DNA from: Albidovulum aestuarii
GTDB taxonomy: Bacteria > Pseudomonadota > Alphaproteobacteria > Rhodobacterales > Rhodobacteraceae
Direction: 5' to 3'
DNA: 64,000 nucleotides
Assembly (NCBI RefSeq): GCF_029961185.1
Contig: NZ_JASBQQ010000005.1
Coordinates: 186,001-250,000 of the forward strand
The notes under the pieces are model-generated. The model was not told where the DNA came from and made no database searches. It saw nothing but the letters and a program-made list of their open reading frames with translations. Shown piece after piece: positions 40,465 to 50,431 of the stretch. Numbering within the stretch: position 1 is the first letter of the stretch; every line of letters begins with the position of its first letter. Made by a program: the position numbers and the translations under genes.

Positions 40465-41925
40465 TCAGGATTTCTTGATCTGAACTCCCTTATGCTTTCT
40501 TAGCCGCGACGGCGTGTGGAACTTCTTGTCCTTGAACGGGTTCTTGTCGCCCTGATCGCGCATGGTCAGTCGGATCGGCGTGCCAGGCATGTCAAAATCG
40601 GCGCGCAATCCATTGACAAGATAGCGGGAATAGCTTTCCGGCAGCATGTCGCCATGGTTGCACATAACCACGAAGGCCGGGGGCCGCGTCTTAACCTGTG
40701 TCATATAGCGCAGTTTGATCCGCCGCCCGCCCGGGGCCGGGGGCGGATGCGCCTCGGTCATGGCGCCCAGCCACTGGTTCAGCTTGGCGGTCGAAACCCG
40801 GCGGTTCCAGACGTCATAGGCCTTGAGGATCGCCGCATGCAGCCGGTCGAGCCCTTTGCCGGTTTTGGCCGAGACAGTCACCATCGGCGCGCCGCGCAAC
40901 TGCGGCAGAAGCCGTTCGAATGACTCGCGCAGTTCCTTCAGCTTTTCCGTCTTGTCCTCTTCGAGGTCCCATTTGTTCGCGGCCACGACCACCGCGCGGC
41001 CCTCGCTCTCGGCGAAATCGGCGATGCGCAGGTCCTGCTGCTCAAACGGAATGCCGACATCCAGAAGAACCACCACAACCTCGGCAAACCGGACCGCGCG
41101 CAACCCGTCCGAAACCGAGAGTTTCTCTAGTTTTTCAGTGACTTTCGCCTTCTTCCTCATTCCCGCCGTGTCGAAGATTCGCATCGGTGTGCCCATGAAG
41201 TCGGCGCTGACCGAGATCGCATCGCGGGTGATCCCGGCCTCAGGGCCCGTCAACAGCCGCTCCTCGCCGATGATCTTGTTGATCAGCGTCGACTTGCCCG
41301 CATTGGGGCGGCCGATGACGGCGATCTGCAAGGGCTTTTCCCGTGTGGGCGTGCGCGGCCCCTCCTCGCTCTCGTCGTCGGAGACATCGACATCGACCTC
41401 AGGTGCATCCGCCGCCGCCTTCGCCGCGAACTCCTCGGCCAATGGGCGCAGCATGTGATAAAGCTCGTCCATCCCCTCGCCATGTTCGGCCGAAAGCCGC
41501 AGGGGCTCTCCCAGGCCAAGTGCATAGGCGTCCAGAACCCCGGCATCGGCGTTCTTCCCCTCGGCCTTGTTGGCCGCGAGGATCACATGGGCGTTCTTCT
41601 TGCGCAGGATATCGGCAAAGACCTGATCGGTGGGCGTGACCCCTGCCCGCGCGTCGATCACGAAAAGGCAGATATCGGCCATCTCCACCGCGCGCTCGGT
41701 CAGCCGCCGCATCCGGCCCTGCAAGCTGTCATCCGTGACATCTTCCAGCCCCGCCGAATCGATCACGGTGAACTTCAGATCGCCCAGCCGAGCGTCGCCT
41801 TCGCGCAGGTCGCGCGTCACCCCGGGCTGGTCATCGACCAGTGCGAGTTTCTTCCCGACAAGGCGGTTGAACAAAGTCGATTTGCCGACATTCGGGCGCC
41901 CGACAATGGCGAGGGTGAAGCTCAT
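40465..41925 (-). CDS. der: Ribosome-associated GTPase Der (EngA)
   Basis: A 486-residue protein with two tandem GTPase domains, needed for 50S subunit maturation. G1 motifs are [10 protein letters not shown] at the N-terminus and [10 protein letters not shown] after an acidic linker; DSAG/DTAG and NKxE/NKWD motifs follow in each. The C-terminal KH-like domain has the [13 protein letters not shown] segment and ends in a basic tail. AGGAAG precedes the ATG. It lies downstream of bamB and yfgM-like genes, the same order as in E. coli. Confidence 0.96.
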   Translation of the reverse strand: MSFTLAIVGRPNVGKSTLFNRLVGKKLALVDDQPGVTRDLREGDARLGDLKFTVIDSAGLEDVTDDSLQGRMRRLTERAVEMADICLFVIDARAGVTPTDQVFADILRKKNAHVILAANKAEGKNADAGVLDAYALGLGEPLRLSAEHGEGMDELYHMLRPLAEEFAAKAAADAPEVDVDVSDDESEEGPRTPTREKPLQIAVIGRPNAGKSTLINKIIGEERLLTGPEAGITRDAISVSADFMGTPMRIFDTAGMRKKAKVTEKLEKLSVSDGLRAVRFAEVVVVLLDVGIPFEQQDLRIADFAESEGRAVVVAANKWDLEEDKTEKLKELRESFERLLPQLRGAPMVTVSAKTGKGLDRLHAAILKAYDVWNRRVSTAKLNQWLGAMTEAHPPPAPGGRRIKLRYMTQVKTRPPAFVVMCNHGDMLPESYSRYLVNGLRADFDMPGTPIRLTMRDQGDKNPFKDKKFHTPSRLRKHKGVQIKKS

Positions 41926-41970
41926 GGGGTTCTTCCTGATACGAAGCGGCCCGCATACACGGGTTTTTCC

Positions 41971-43287
41971 CTATCGGAAAGCCCGAAGCTTGCCGTCCTT
42001 GGTCACGACGTAAAGGACACCGCCTGCAATGGCGGGACCCACGGCCGCCCCGCCCGGCAGATCAGACGTTCCGACCAGCGCGCCCGAGGCCGGATCGAAG
42101 CTGCGGATCAGCCCGTCGGAGGACACGATCACCAGCCTTCCACCAGCGAGTACCGGCCCGTAATGGGCGTGAATCGCCTTGCGCCGCTTTTCTTTATCCT
42201 TTGTGAAATAGGGCAAGTCCACGCGCCACACCTCTTCGCCCGTCGCGGCATTCATGCGCATCAGCTGATCTTCGTCGTTGACGAGGAAGACCGAACCACC
42301 AGCCACGCTCACCGCGCTCAGGGCGCCGTCGGGGGCGCTCCAGACCGGCTGTCCAGTATCGGCGTTGATCGCGACAAACCGGCCTGCGGAAGTTCCGGCA
42401 TAGACGATCCCATCGGCGATAACCGGATCCCCCGTGAGATCCGACACCGTCGCATAAGCGCGGCCGCGCCGCTTGCCCGCCACATGGGCCTGCCAGAGCC
42501 CGGTGCCGCTGTCCTTCGCGACAGCGATCATCTGGCCCGAAGAGAACGGATAGACCACCTGCCGCTGATCAACGGCGGGGGCGGAGACTCCGGCCACACC
42601 AGCACCAGATGGTGTCCCGGGCAGGATCCATTCAACCTTGCCATCGGCGGCGCGCACCGCCCAGGCCGCATCATCCCGCGCGACAATAAAGACCTTTCCA
42701 TCCGACACGGCGGGCGCACCGCCAATCGCGGCCTCGACCTTTTGCCGCCAGACGACGCCGCCGGTCGCGGGATCAAGGGCGACAAGTTCGCCAAAGCCTG
42801 TGGCAGCAAATACGAGCCCTTCGCCAGCCGCAAGCCCACCACCAGAGGCGTCACCCGACCGATCCGCTGCGGGCGTCAGGTCCGCTTGCCACAGTGTAGT
42901 GCCATTGGTGCCGGTCGCGGTAACCCTTGCCTCGGCATCGAGGGTGAAAATCCGTCCACCGGCGACGACCGGGCTGGCCGTGATGCGGTTCTTGCGACGG
43001 TCACCTGAGCCGATGGAGGCAGCCCAGACCTGGGTCAGGGTCGGAGAAAGCAAAAGATTGCCCGACCGGTGCAGTGCGTTACCACCGCGTTGTGTCCAGT
43101 CGGCGTTGGCAACCGCCGCCGGAAGCGCGATGGGCACCGATTGCTGAGCAAGCGCCGTCGCCGGGTCCTCGCCCATCGCGGCGGCCCGCACGTCCAGACG
43201 CTCACCCGGCAGGATAACCTCACCTTTGGTACATCCCACCACAAGGGCGAGAACGGCCAGAGTGCCAACACCTTGGGAAATCTTCAC
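41971..43287 (-). CDS. bamB: BamB-like outer-membrane assembly lipoprotein (PQQ-type propeller)
   Basis: A protein of about 438 residues, a lipoprotein by its LALVVGC lipobox after a basic start. The rest is a beta-propeller of PQQ-like repeats (for example TGGVVWRQKVEAAIGGAP and TGQPVWSAPDGALS). BamB scaffolds BamA at the outer membrane. The GTG at 43287 has AAGGGG upstream and puts the signal peptide at the N-terminus. An ATG at 43338 overlaps the stop of the upstream gene (ATGA) and would add 17 residues; either is possible. Gene order yfgM-bamB-der supports the call. Confidence 0.88.
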   Translation of the reverse strand: MKISQGVGTLAVLALVVGCTKGEVILPGERLDVRAAAMGEDPATALAQQSVPIALPAAVANADWTQRGGNALHRSGNLLLSPTLTQVWAASIGSGDRRKNRITASPVVAGGRIFTLDAEARVTATGTNGTTLWQADLTPAADRSGDASGGGLAAGEGLVFAATGFGELVALDPATGGVVWRQKVEAAIGGAPAVSDGKVFIVARDDAAWAVRAADGKVEWILPGTPSGAGVAGVSAPAVDQRQVVYPFSSGQMIAVAKDSGTGLWQAHVAGKRRGRAYATVSDLTGDPVIADGIVYAGTSAGRFVAINADTGQPVWSAPDGALSAVSVAGGSVFLVNDEDQLMRMNAATGEEVWRVDLPYFTKDKEKRRKAIHAHYGPVLAGGRLVIVSSDGLIRSFDPASGALVGTSDLPGGAAVGPAIAGGVLYVVTKDGKLRAFR

Positions 43288-43334
43288 CAGTCTGCCCCTT
43301 CGTTTTTTTGCCCACCCGGCATCCGGATGCTGGA

Positions 43335-43994
43335 TCATGCCGCTCCGGGCTCTCCGCCGAGAACCACAATCATCTGTGACGCCCGGCGACGCAAGCCCGC
43401 GGTCACATCCGGTTCGTTCAGAATCTGATTGAAAAGCCCCAGCGCCTCGTCAATCTTACCGTCCTTCGCCAGAACCAGTGCCTGCTGCTCCAACGCCAGA
43501 ACGCGGTAGGGTGCACCGGCCGCGGCCAGGCGGGACAATGCGGCGTCCCGGTCGGCAGCCGGCATGTCGGCATCCGCAAGGATTACGGCCTTGAGCTCGG
43601 CCAGTTGCCGATAGCTGTCCGCAAGATTCGCATCCGCAGCCAAAGCCTGAAGGCGGGTCAACGCCGCCGCGCGATCGCCGCTTTTCAGCGCCTCGTCAGC
43701 CGCCAGAAAGCCCAGGACCGCCGTCCGGCCAGCCTTGTCCCCTGCCCCGATCTGCTCCAGCGCCACCGCGCGCGCGGCGGCATCATCACTGTCGAGCGCG
43801 GCCAGAACCGCATCGCCGAAGACCTGCGCATCATGCCGGGCCTGTGCCTTGCTCCACTCGGTCCAGGCTGTACCCCCGACCACGAGCACGACCAGCGTCA
43901 CACCGATCCAGCCATATTTCCGGAAGAGCTTGTAGAGCCGGTCGCGGCGGACTTCCTCGGTGACTTCCTCGATGAAACTGTCGGTCTCGCTCAC
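43335..43994 (-). CDS. YfgM-like tetratricopeptide membrane protein
   Basis: A 219-residue protein with an N-terminal cytoplasmic part (SFIEEVTEEVRRDRLYKLF), one membrane helix (about 31-44, IGVTLVVLVVGGTAW) and a periplasmic domain of Ala/Leu-rich TPR-like helices. This matches YfgM, a chaperone-linked partner of the Sec translocon. The GTG at 43994 was chosen for its GGGAG site; another GTG lies five codons upstream. It is translationally coupled to bamB if the ATG start of that gene is used. Confidence 0.82.
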   Translation of the reverse strand: MSETDSFIEEVTEEVRRDRLYKLFRKYGWIGVTLVVLVVGGTAWTEWSKAQARHDAQVFGDAVLAALDSDDAAARAVALEQIGAGDKAGRTAVLGFLAADEALKSGDRAAALTRLQALAADANLADSYRQLAELKAVILADADMPAADRDAALSRLAAAGAPYRVLALEQQALVLAKDGKIDEALGLFNQILNEPDVTAGLRRRASQMIVVLGGEPGAA

Positions 43995-44148
43995 GCGGTA
44001 TTCTCCCACCTCGGACCGCTCACGGGCCCTTTGTTCGGCACCGTCTTACACGCAAGCGCGCGACCTTGCCAAGCCCGGGACCGTTCGCGGAAAAAGCGTC
44101 AATGCATGTCTTGCAGGCGCGATCAGCGCCGGCACAATCGGATCAGGG

Positions 44149-46011
44149 CTAGCCCGCGGCTTCTTCGGCATCGGCGAGGCGCAAGCGCGGGCCCGGCGCT
44201 TCTTGGGTTTCTTCGTCGGCCGATTGCCGCGCCCACATCGCAGCGTAGCGTGCACCCCGTGCGAGAAGGTCGCCATGGGTGCCTTCCTCGACGATCTCAC
44301 CCCTCTCCAGCACCACGATCCGGTCGGCATCCGCAATGGTCGACAGCCGGTGTGCGATGGTGATCACCGTCCGCCCCTCTCCCATCGCCTTCAGACTGTC
44401 CTGAATGTCGCGTTCGGTCTGAGTGTCGAGTGCGCTCGTCGCTTCGTCCAAAAGCAGGATCGGCGGGTTCTTTAGAAGCGTACGGGCAATACCCACGCGC
44501 TGCTTTTCACCGCCTGACAACTTAAGACCGCGTTCACCGACCTTGGTCTCATAACCTTCGGGCAGCGACATGATGAAATCGTGGATCTTTGCCGCTTTCG
44601 CCGCCGCGATCAGCTCTTCGCGCGGGGCATCGGGACGACCATAGGCGATGTTGTAAAAGACGGTGTCATTGAAGAGGACAGTATCCTGCGGCACGACACC
44701 GATCTGCGCGTGAAGGCTATCTTGCGTGATGTCGCGCACATCCTGCCCGTCGATCCGCAAGCTACCGCCTGTCACGTCATAGAAACGGAACAAGAGCCGT
44801 CCGATGGTAGACTTGCCCGAGCCAGACGGGCCGACGATGGCGACGGTCTGCCCGGCCCCGACCTTGAGACTGACCCCTTTGAGGATCGGACGGGTCGGGT
44901 CATAGGCAAATTTGACTGCCTCCAGTTCCACTTCGCCACCCTCGACTCTCAGATCCGGCGCGCCCGGCTTGTCGGTGATCTCGGCAGGTTGACCCAGCAG
45001 GTCGAACATCTCGCCCATATCGACAAGCGCCTGTCTGATCTCACGATAGACCGTGCCGAGGAAGTTCAGGGGCATGGTGATCTGGATCATATAGGCGTTG
45101 ACCATGACGAAGTCGCCAACTGTCAGGACCCCCGCCTGCACCCCCATCGCCGCCATGACCATGACGATGACGAGGCCCGTGGTGATGATCAGCGACTGAC
45201 CGAAGTTCAACATCGACAGCGACTGGCCGGTCTTGACCGCCGCTTGCTCATAGCCCGCCATCGCCGCATCGTAACGTGCGGCTTCGCGCGCCTCGGCACC
45301 GAAATACTTCACGGTTTCAAAGTTCAGAAGGCTGTCCACCGCCTTCTGGTTCGCGTCGGTGTCCTGCTCATTCATCTTGCGGCGGATCTTTACCCGCCAT
45401 TCGGTGATCTTGAACGTATAGGTCACGTAAAGCGCGATGGTGATCAGAACCACGGCGGCATAGCGCCAGTCGAAGACAAGCGCGAAGATCACTGTGACCA
45501 TGGAAAGCTCTAGGATCAGCGGCCCGACCGACAGAAGCATGAAGCGCAAGAGGAACTCGACGCCCTTCACGCCGCGTTCGATGATCCGGCTGAGTCCCCC
45601 GGTCTTGCGGGTGATATGGTAGCGCATCGACAACGCGTGGATATGGCGGAACGTCTCCAGTGCGAGTTGCCTGAGCGCCCGCTGCCCAACTTTGACGAAG
45701 ATCACGTCGCGCAGCTCGTTGAAGCCGATCGAACCGACCCGAGCGAGCCCGTAGGCCACCGTCAGCCCGACGGCTCCGATGGCCAGCAACCAGGCATCGT
45801 TCCGCGTCTCGTTCGACAGGGCATCGACAGCCGCCTTGTAGAGAAACGGGGTCAGGACAGAGACGACCTTGGCGAAGGCCAACGCCAACAGCGACAGCAC
45901 GACCCGGCGCCTGACCCAAGCCTCGTCTTCCGGCCAGAGATAAGGGGCAACACGGCGCAGGGTGCGCGCGCTTCGCTTCCAGCCGTCACTCTGCTGCGCG
46001 GGGCCTGCCAT
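44149..46011 (-). CDS. Atm1/HMT1-type ABC exporter
   Basis: A 620-residue half-transporter with an N-terminal membrane domain of six helices and a C-terminal ATPase. Walker A is GPSGSGKST, the signature LSGGEKQRVGIA, and Walker B ILLLDEAT. The N-terminal soluble part and the GLSRIIERGVKG loop are typical of the Atm1 family (mitochondrial iron-sulfur cluster export; heavy-metal or glutathione-conjugate export in bacteria). AAGGGA precedes ATG 46011. It is divergent from an ArsR regulator 92 bases away, which suggests metal-responsive control. Confidence 0.9.
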   Translation of the reverse strand: MAGPAQQSDGWKRSARTLRRVAPYLWPEDEAWVRRRVVLSLLALAFAKVVSVLTPFLYKAAVDALSNETRNDAWLLAIGAVGLTVAYGLARVGSIGFNELRDVIFVKVGQRALRQLALETFRHIHALSMRYHITRKTGGLSRIIERGVKGVEFLLRFMLLSVGPLILELSMVTVIFALVFDWRYAAVVLITIALYVTYTFKITEWRVKIRRKMNEQDTDANQKAVDSLLNFETVKYFGAEAREAARYDAAMAGYEQAAVKTGQSLSMLNFGQSLIITTGLVIVMVMAAMGVQAGVLTVGDFVMVNAYMIQITMPLNFLGTVYREIRQALVDMGEMFDLLGQPAEITDKPGAPDLRVEGGEVELEAVKFAYDPTRPILKGVSLKVGAGQTVAIVGPSGSGKSTIGRLLFRFYDVTGGSLRIDGQDVRDITQDSLHAQIGVVPQDTVLFNDTVFYNIAYGRPDAPREELIAAAKAAKIHDFIMSLPEGYETKVGERGLKLSGGEKQRVGIARTLLKNPPILLLDEATSALDTQTERDIQDSLKAMGEGRTVITIAHRLSTIADADRIVVLERGEIVEEGTHGDLLARGARYAAMWARQSADEETQEAPGPRLRLADAEEAAG

Positions 46012-46073
46012 CTTATCTTCCCTTCTGAAACATGACCGCTTGATCGCAGAACACGTCCCGGCTATCAAGTGGG

Positions 46074-46103
46074 TTAATTCATAAATTCATGAAGTGTTGA
46101 ATT
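46074..46103. promoter_or_regulatory. Putative ArsR operator
   Basis: AATTCA at 46076-46081 is inverted as TGAATT at 46098-46103, and a second AATTCAT with a TTCATGAA palindrome lies between. These AT-rich imperfect repeats end at the arsR start codon and sit between it and the divergent exporter, where ArsR-family regulators usually bind. Confidence 0.5.
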
Positions 46104-46427
46104 ATGGACAGGAAACAAGCCCTGCTCGCGCTGTCGGCGCTGGCGAACGAAACCCGACTGGACCTTGTGCGCATGCTTGTGGGCACTGGTGCAGGCGGGC
46201 TTCCTGCCGGTGAGATCGCCCGGCTGCTCGACATTTCGGCCTCGCGGCTGTCGTTTCATCTGGCGACACTGGAGCAGGCCGGGCTCATTACGTCACGCCG
46301 GGAGTCGCGCAATGTGATCTATGCTGCGGATGCGAGCGGGATTGGCGGCACAATATCGTACCTCTTGAACGATTGCTGTCTCGCCGATCCCGACGTGCGG
46401 GCCTGCTGCCTCACCGCGAAGCAGTGA
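46104..46427 (+). CDS. ArsR-family regulator with C-terminal Cys pairs
   Basis: A 107-residue winged-helix repressor with the ArsR start ALSALANETRLDLVRML and recognition helix DISASRLSFHLATLE. The C-terminus holds two Cys pairs, Cys91-Cys92 and Cys101-Cys102. They suggest binding of a metal or metalloid and are placed differently from the ELCVCDL site of classic ArsR. It may control itself and the divergent Atm1-type exporter through the AT-rich repeats just upstream. Confidence 0.88.
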   Translation: MDRKQALLALSALANETRLDLVRMLVGTGAGGLPAGEIARLLDISASRLSFHLATLEQAGLITSRRESRNVIYAADASGIGGTISYLLNDCCLADPDVRACCLTAKQ

Positions 46428-46430
46428 GGC
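46408..46430 (+). terminator. Weak terminator candidate after arsR
   Basis: A 7-bp stem (GCCTCAC with 46424-46430) and 9-base loop overlap the arsR stop codon; only a short T run follows several bases later. It may serve the arsR gene, which converges on the LysM gene. Confidence 0.35.
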
Positions 46431-46461
46431 GAGGGACGTTTTGCGACGATAGCCTTGTGAT

Positions 46462-47976
46462 CTATTCGGACGGATCGGGCACCTTGAAGATCTGGCCCGG
46501 ATAGATCAGGTCAGGATCGCGGATGAGGTCCCTGTTGGCCTCAAAAACCTTCACATAAAGAATACCGTCTCCGTAGCTTTCACGCGCGATGCGCCAGAGG
46601 GTAAAGCCGGGCTGAACCGTGACGATCGCCGCGCGGGTTGCTGGTTGCGGTTGGGAAGCATTGGCTGGCGCAGCGGCAAGCGTTCCCTCGGCGGTCGATG
46701 TGGTGGATAGGGATTCCGCGCCAACAGATTCGGCGGGTTCGGTTTCGCTTGTGGGCGCGACACCGTCCAGCCCAGTAGTCGCGGTCGTGGAATCGGGTGC
46801 CGCAGTCGCCGGCACTGTATCTGCGGATTCCGCCACCGTATTCAGATCGCTACCGGCTGCAGCGCCCAATGCTGCGACGACGGTCTCTGGCGCCTCGCGC
46901 TGGAACGGCGTCTCGAAACGTGACGTGACCTTACCGGTGCCATCCACCTGATCGATACGAAGCGTGTAGCGGCCCGGCTCAATCTCCGGCAGATGCATGT
47001 TCCAGTTGCCCTCAGCGCCAATACCCACCGTCGTAACCTCGCTGTTATCGAGGTAGAGCCTGGCAAACTGACCGGCCGTTCCGCGCCCGGCGATGTTAAC
47101 CTCGCCGCCGACGCCGTATCCGATCGTGTCGATCACAACCCCGACCACCGGGCCGGATGCGTCCTGCTTGCGGACGCCGGTATTGTCCACGATCAGCACC
47201 TGAGGTGCGGCTGCATCCGTTTCGGGCGCGGGTTCAGCAATGGTGTCAGTGTCGGGTGCCACGACCTGACCATCGCTTGAACCGTCCGCAGCCCCGTCAG
47301 ACACGGCCTCGAGTTCCGCTGCCGCGACCGCTTCCGGCGCTGCGATCGGTGAAATTATCACACTGGCCTCGGACGTAACCACGACACCGTCGGGGCTCGT
47401 CGTCCGGAGCGTCAATACTCTGGGTTCGGCGCTCGGTCCGAGCGTGAAGAGCGAAACGAAGGCACCTCGGCTGTCGGCCTCGACGCTGTCGGCTTCGGCA
47501 TCGTCGATAAGAACCGCGACCTTGCTTCCAGCCCCGGCGCGACCAGCAACAAGGATCGAGCCGTCCACCTCCACCCGTACCGTATCGAAAACGGGCGCCT
47601 CTGACATGGCCACCTCGGGTTCCGCTTCCAGCTGCGCCTCCGGTTCGGGTGCCGTTTCGGTTGCGGTTTCGGCGGCGGCGGATTCTTGACCGGTAGGATC
47701 TTCGGTCGGTTCTGCAACAACGGCCTCTTCGGCACTGGCTGGTTCCGCGGTTTCTGTCGCCGTCCTGGTTTCAGACCCGGATTCCGTCTCGGCTGTCACA
47801 GCCTCATCGGTGGTCGATTTTGACGCAGTCCCGTTGACCGCTTCCGGTGCGACAGTCGCCTCCTGGCGCAGATATGTATAAAACGCCCCAATCGCCACGA
47901 ACAACGCGACGACCGCCCCCAAGACCCATTTCAGCGTGGCCGCCTGAGGCCCCTGCCCGTTCGGATTTTCTGTCAT
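46462..47976 (-). CDS. LysM-domain membrane-anchored protein
   Basis: A 504-residue protein with one N-terminal membrane helix (about 17-37). A long Glu/Ala/Thr-rich low-complexity linker, two beta-rich Ig-like segments (about 110-190 and 240-345) and a second low-complexity linker follow. A C-terminal LysM domain holds [19 protein letters not shown] and ends [10 protein letters not shown]. LysM binds peptidoglycan, so the protein spans from membrane to cell wall. GAGGGGG precedes ATG 47976. Similar proteins are common in Rhodobacteraceae; no enzyme domain is seen. Confidence 0.82.
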   Translation of the reverse strand: MTENPNGQGPQAATLKWVLGAVVALFVAIGAFYTYLRQEATVAPEAVNGTASKSTTDEAVTAETESGSETRTATETAEPASAEEAVVAEPTEDPTGQESAAAETATETAPEPEAQLEAEPEVAMSEAPVFDTVRVEVDGSILVAGRAGAGSKVAVLIDDAEADSVEADSRGAFVSLFTLGPSAEPRVLTLRTTSPDGVVVTSEASVIISPIAAPEAVAAAELEAVSDGAADGSSDGQVVAPDTDTIAEPAPETDAAAPQVLIVDNTGVRKQDASGPVVGVVIDTIGYGVGGEVNIAGRGTAGQFARLYLDNSEVTTVGIGAEGNWNMHLPEIEPGRYTLRIDQVDGTGKVTSRFETPFQREAPETVVAALGAAAGSDLNTVAESADTVPATAAPDSTTATTGLDGVAPTSETEPAESVGAESLSTTSTAEGTLAAAPANASQPQPATRAAIVTVQPGFTLWRIARESYGDGILYVKVFEANRDLIRDPDLIYPGQIFKVPDPSE

Positions 47977-48072
47977 ACATCCCCCTCGGACGCGCACTCG
48001 TCCCCGGTGCGCTTGAGGGACCATAGCAACGCGGTTATCACGGGTCAAAAGGAACCCTGAGCGAGGCCGGTC

Positions 48073-48630
48073 ATGAGCAGCACCCCGAAATCCATCTGTG
48101 TCTATTGCGGCTCACGTATGGGGGTCCGGCCTGCCTATCAAGCAGCCGCACGGACCACCGGAGAGATGCTTGCCCGGAGAGGCTGGCGGCTGGTTTATGG
48201 CGCAGGCGACATCGGGCTTATGGGCACGGTCGCGCGTGCAGCGCAGGGCGCGGGCGGCGAAACCTTCGGGGTGATCCCGACCCATCTCTTGCAGCACGAG
48301 GTCGGCAAGCGGGACCTTTCAATCTTCGTGATCACCGAGACGATGCATGAACGCAAGAAGGTGATGTTCATGAATGCCGACGCGGTCGTCGTGCTGCCCG
48401 GCGGTGGCGGATCGCTCGACGAGTTCTTCGAGGTGCTGACATGGCGCCAACTCGGCCTGCATGAGAAGCCGATCATCCTACTGAACACCGAGGGCTACTG
48501 GGACAAGCTGGTCGGTCTGATCGACCACATCGTCGCAGAAGGCTTCGCGGATGCCACTCTTGCGGGGTTTATCACAGTGGTCGGGAACGTGGCGGAACTG
48601 GAGGCTGTACTGGCCAGCAGCCTGAACTGA
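48073..48630 (+). CDS. LOG-family protein (TIGR00730 type)
   Basis: A 185-residue Rossmann-fold protein of the LOG family, which hydrolyses cytokinin riboside or purine nucleoside 5'-monophosphates to base and ribose phosphate. Seen are VYCGSR at the N-terminus, [14 protein letters not shown] (91-95) and the PGGxGTxxE motif, here PGGGGSLDE (109-117) with Ser in place of Thr. It is divergent from the LysM gene and converges with rarD, four bases apart. Confidence 0.88.
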   Translation: MSSTPKSICVYCGSRMGVRPAYQAAARTTGEMLARRGWRLVYGAGDIGLMGTVARAAQGAGGETFGVIPTHLLQHEVGKRDLSIFVITETMHERKKVMFMNADAVVVLPGGGGSLDEFFEVLTWRQLGLHEKPIILLNTEGYWDKLVGLIDHIVAEGFADATLAGFITVVGNVAELEAVLASSLN

Positions 48631-48634
48631 ACCC

Positions 48635-49537
48635 TTACCCCGCGACGGGTATTGCCCGGCGTCTGCGTTCCTGCCTGAGAACGCTGAAGGAATAGAGGCC
48701 GAGCGCGGCCCAGATCACGGGAAATGCGATCATATGCCAGAGCGTCACAGGCTCTGCAAAAAGCAGGGCGGCAAGGGCGAACTGCAGCGTGGGGTTGAGG
48801 TACTGAACAAGACCCACCGTAGCCATGCGGACCCGCTTCATCGCATAGGAAAAGAGCATCAGCGGCCCGCCGGTGGCGACGCCGGATACGGCCAGAAGCA
48901 GACTATCCGACCAGCCTTTTCCAAACGCCCCGCCGGTGCCCCAATGGCCAGTGTGAACGCCCCAGAGCCAGATTGCGGCAATCGGCGCCAGAACGGTGAC
49001 CTCCCCCGCGACGGACACGACCGGTCCCGCCTCGATCTGCCGTTTCAGAAGGCCATAGAGGCCGAATGTGACAGCAAGGTAGAGTGCGATCCACGGCGCA
49101 GCGCCGAGCCCAACCGTCAAAACAAGAACGGCAAGGGCGGCCAATTCGACGGCCAGCCATTGCAGCGGAGCGAGCCTTTCACGATAAATCACCCACCCGA
49201 TAAGCACCGCGACCAGCGGAAAGATATAATAGCCAAGCGAAGCCTCGATCACCCGCTCGTTCTGGACCGACCAGATATAGCCAAACCAGTTTGCCGAGAC
49301 GAGCAGCGCCGCGAGTGCCACGAGCCAGACCGCCCTGCTGCCGATCAGCCCGGGCAAGAGCCTGAGCCGACCCTGTATCGCGAGGACGACCAGAAAGAAA
49401 ACGAGCGACCAGAGTGTCCGGTGCGCCAGCACCTCAGGCGGCGGCACATGAGCGATGGCCTTGTAGAGAAGCGCCGACAGGCCCCAGACGACGCAGGCCA
49501 GCACCATTGCGGCAACGCCCTTAGCCGCCTCACTCAC
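48635..49537 (-). CDS. rarD: RarD-type EamA transporter
   Basis: A 300-residue inner-membrane protein with about ten helices. The motif ANWFGYIWSVQNERVIEAS and the block SLGYYIFPL are typical of RarD, a DMT-family permease linked in name to chloramphenicol sensitivity. Its substrate is unknown. Its start overlaps the phosphoesterase stop by four bases, and it is the last gene of a sodB-phosphoesterase-rarD unit. Confidence 0.87.
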   Translation of the reverse strand: MSEAAKGVAAMVLACVVWGLSALLYKAIAHVPPPEVLAHRTLWSLVFFLVVLAIQGRLRLLPGLIGSRAVWLVALAALLVSANWFGYIWSVQNERVIEASLGYYIFPLVAVLIGWVIYRERLAPLQWLAVELAALAVLVLTVGLGAAPWIALYLAVTFGLYGLLKRQIEAGPVVSVAGEVTVLAPIAAIWLWGVHTGHWGTGGAFGKGWSDSLLLAVSGVATGGPLMLFSYAMKRVRMATVGLVQYLNPTLQFALAALLFAEPVTLWHMIAFPVIWAALGLYSFSVLRQERRRRAIPVAG

Positions 49538-50430
49538 GCACTGATCTCCACCAAAGTGATCTCGGGCACGACACCAAATCGGACGGGAATGATCGAACAG
49601 CCGATCCCGCCCGAGACAACAAGATCACGAGCGCCTTCCCTGACGTGGCCATAGGCATAGCGGTTGCCGAATTTCGACGGCACGATCGGGGAATAGCCGA
49701 AAAGCCTCACCTGACCGCCATGAGTGTGTCCCGACAAAGTCAGGCAGAAGCGGTCTGGCACGTTGGGAAAGATATCTGGCTCATGCGCAAGCAGGATCGC
49801 GGGCGCGTCGTCAGTGATTTGCGACATCGTGCCCGGCAGGTCGTCAAGACCGCGAAACTGCATGTCACCGATGCCGATGGCAAGCTGGTCGTCAAGGCCC
49901 GCCAGCCAGAACGGGCCGGAAGCCTGTCCCTCTCCCAGCCTGATCGCCCGGTTCTGCAAGACTGGCACGCCCGCTGCACGCAGATGCTCGGCAATCCGGT
50001 TCGATCCGCCGCCACGCGCCTGCGCGGCGCGGTCATGCCACCAGTCGTGATTGCCCAGTATCGCTTGGACTCCCATCGGTGCGGACAAACCTGCAAGGAC
50101 CTTGGCGGTTTCTTCCATCGACACCCTTGCCGTTACGAAACGGTGCCCCGCCTCCAGATCGCCAAGAATGACGATCAGATCGGCACCGAGCGCATTGGTC
50201 CGCGTCACGATCTGCCTGAGCCGGTCGAGCGTAACATAGGGTTCCCCCATGTGGATGTCGGCCAGAACCGCGATCTTCAACGGGCCGCCAGTCCAATTCG
50301 CCGGGTTGATCCGCCGCCGTTTGACACGCAGCCGCAAGGCGGGTTCGATGAAGAACCCATAGGCCGACGTGAAAAGGCCTGCCAGGAACACCCCCAGCAG
50401 GCCCTTCAGTATTGCGCGCCGTGTGATCAC
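49534..50430 (-). CDS. Membrane-anchored metallophosphoesterase
   Basis: A 298-residue calcineurin-like phosphoesterase. Metal motifs are DIHMG, GDLEAG, GNHDWW, a His in LLAHEPD and GHTHGG. The N-terminus TRRAILKGLLGVFLAGLF is a basic Arg-Arg stretch followed by a hydrophobic segment, either an anchor or a Tat-like signal. It resembles YaeI and LpxG-type UDP-diacylglucosamine pyrophosphatases. A GTG start one base after the sodB stop region implies coupling with sodB. Confidence 0.85.
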   Translation of the reverse strand: MITRRAILKGLLGVFLAGLFTSAYGFFIEPALRLRVKRRRINPANWTGGPLKIAVLADIHMGEPYVTLDRLRQIVTRTNALGADLIVILGDLEAGHRFVTARVSMEETAKVLAGLSAPMGVQAILGNHDWWHDRAAQARGGGSNRIAEHLRAAGVPVLQNRAIRLGEGQASGPFWLAGLDDQLAIGIGDMQFRGLDDLPGTMSQITDDAPAILLAHEPDIFPNVPDRFCLTLSGHTHGGQVRLFGYSPIVPSKFGNRYAYGHVREGARDLVVSGGIGCSIIPVRFGVVPEITLVEISA

Positions 50431-50431
50431 C

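Noticed and set aside
46462-47976. Repeat array in the LysM gene
   Set aside because: The repetitive look comes from Glu/Ala/Thr-rich coding of a linker, without regular direct repeats and spacers; it is not a CRISPR or tandem repeat.
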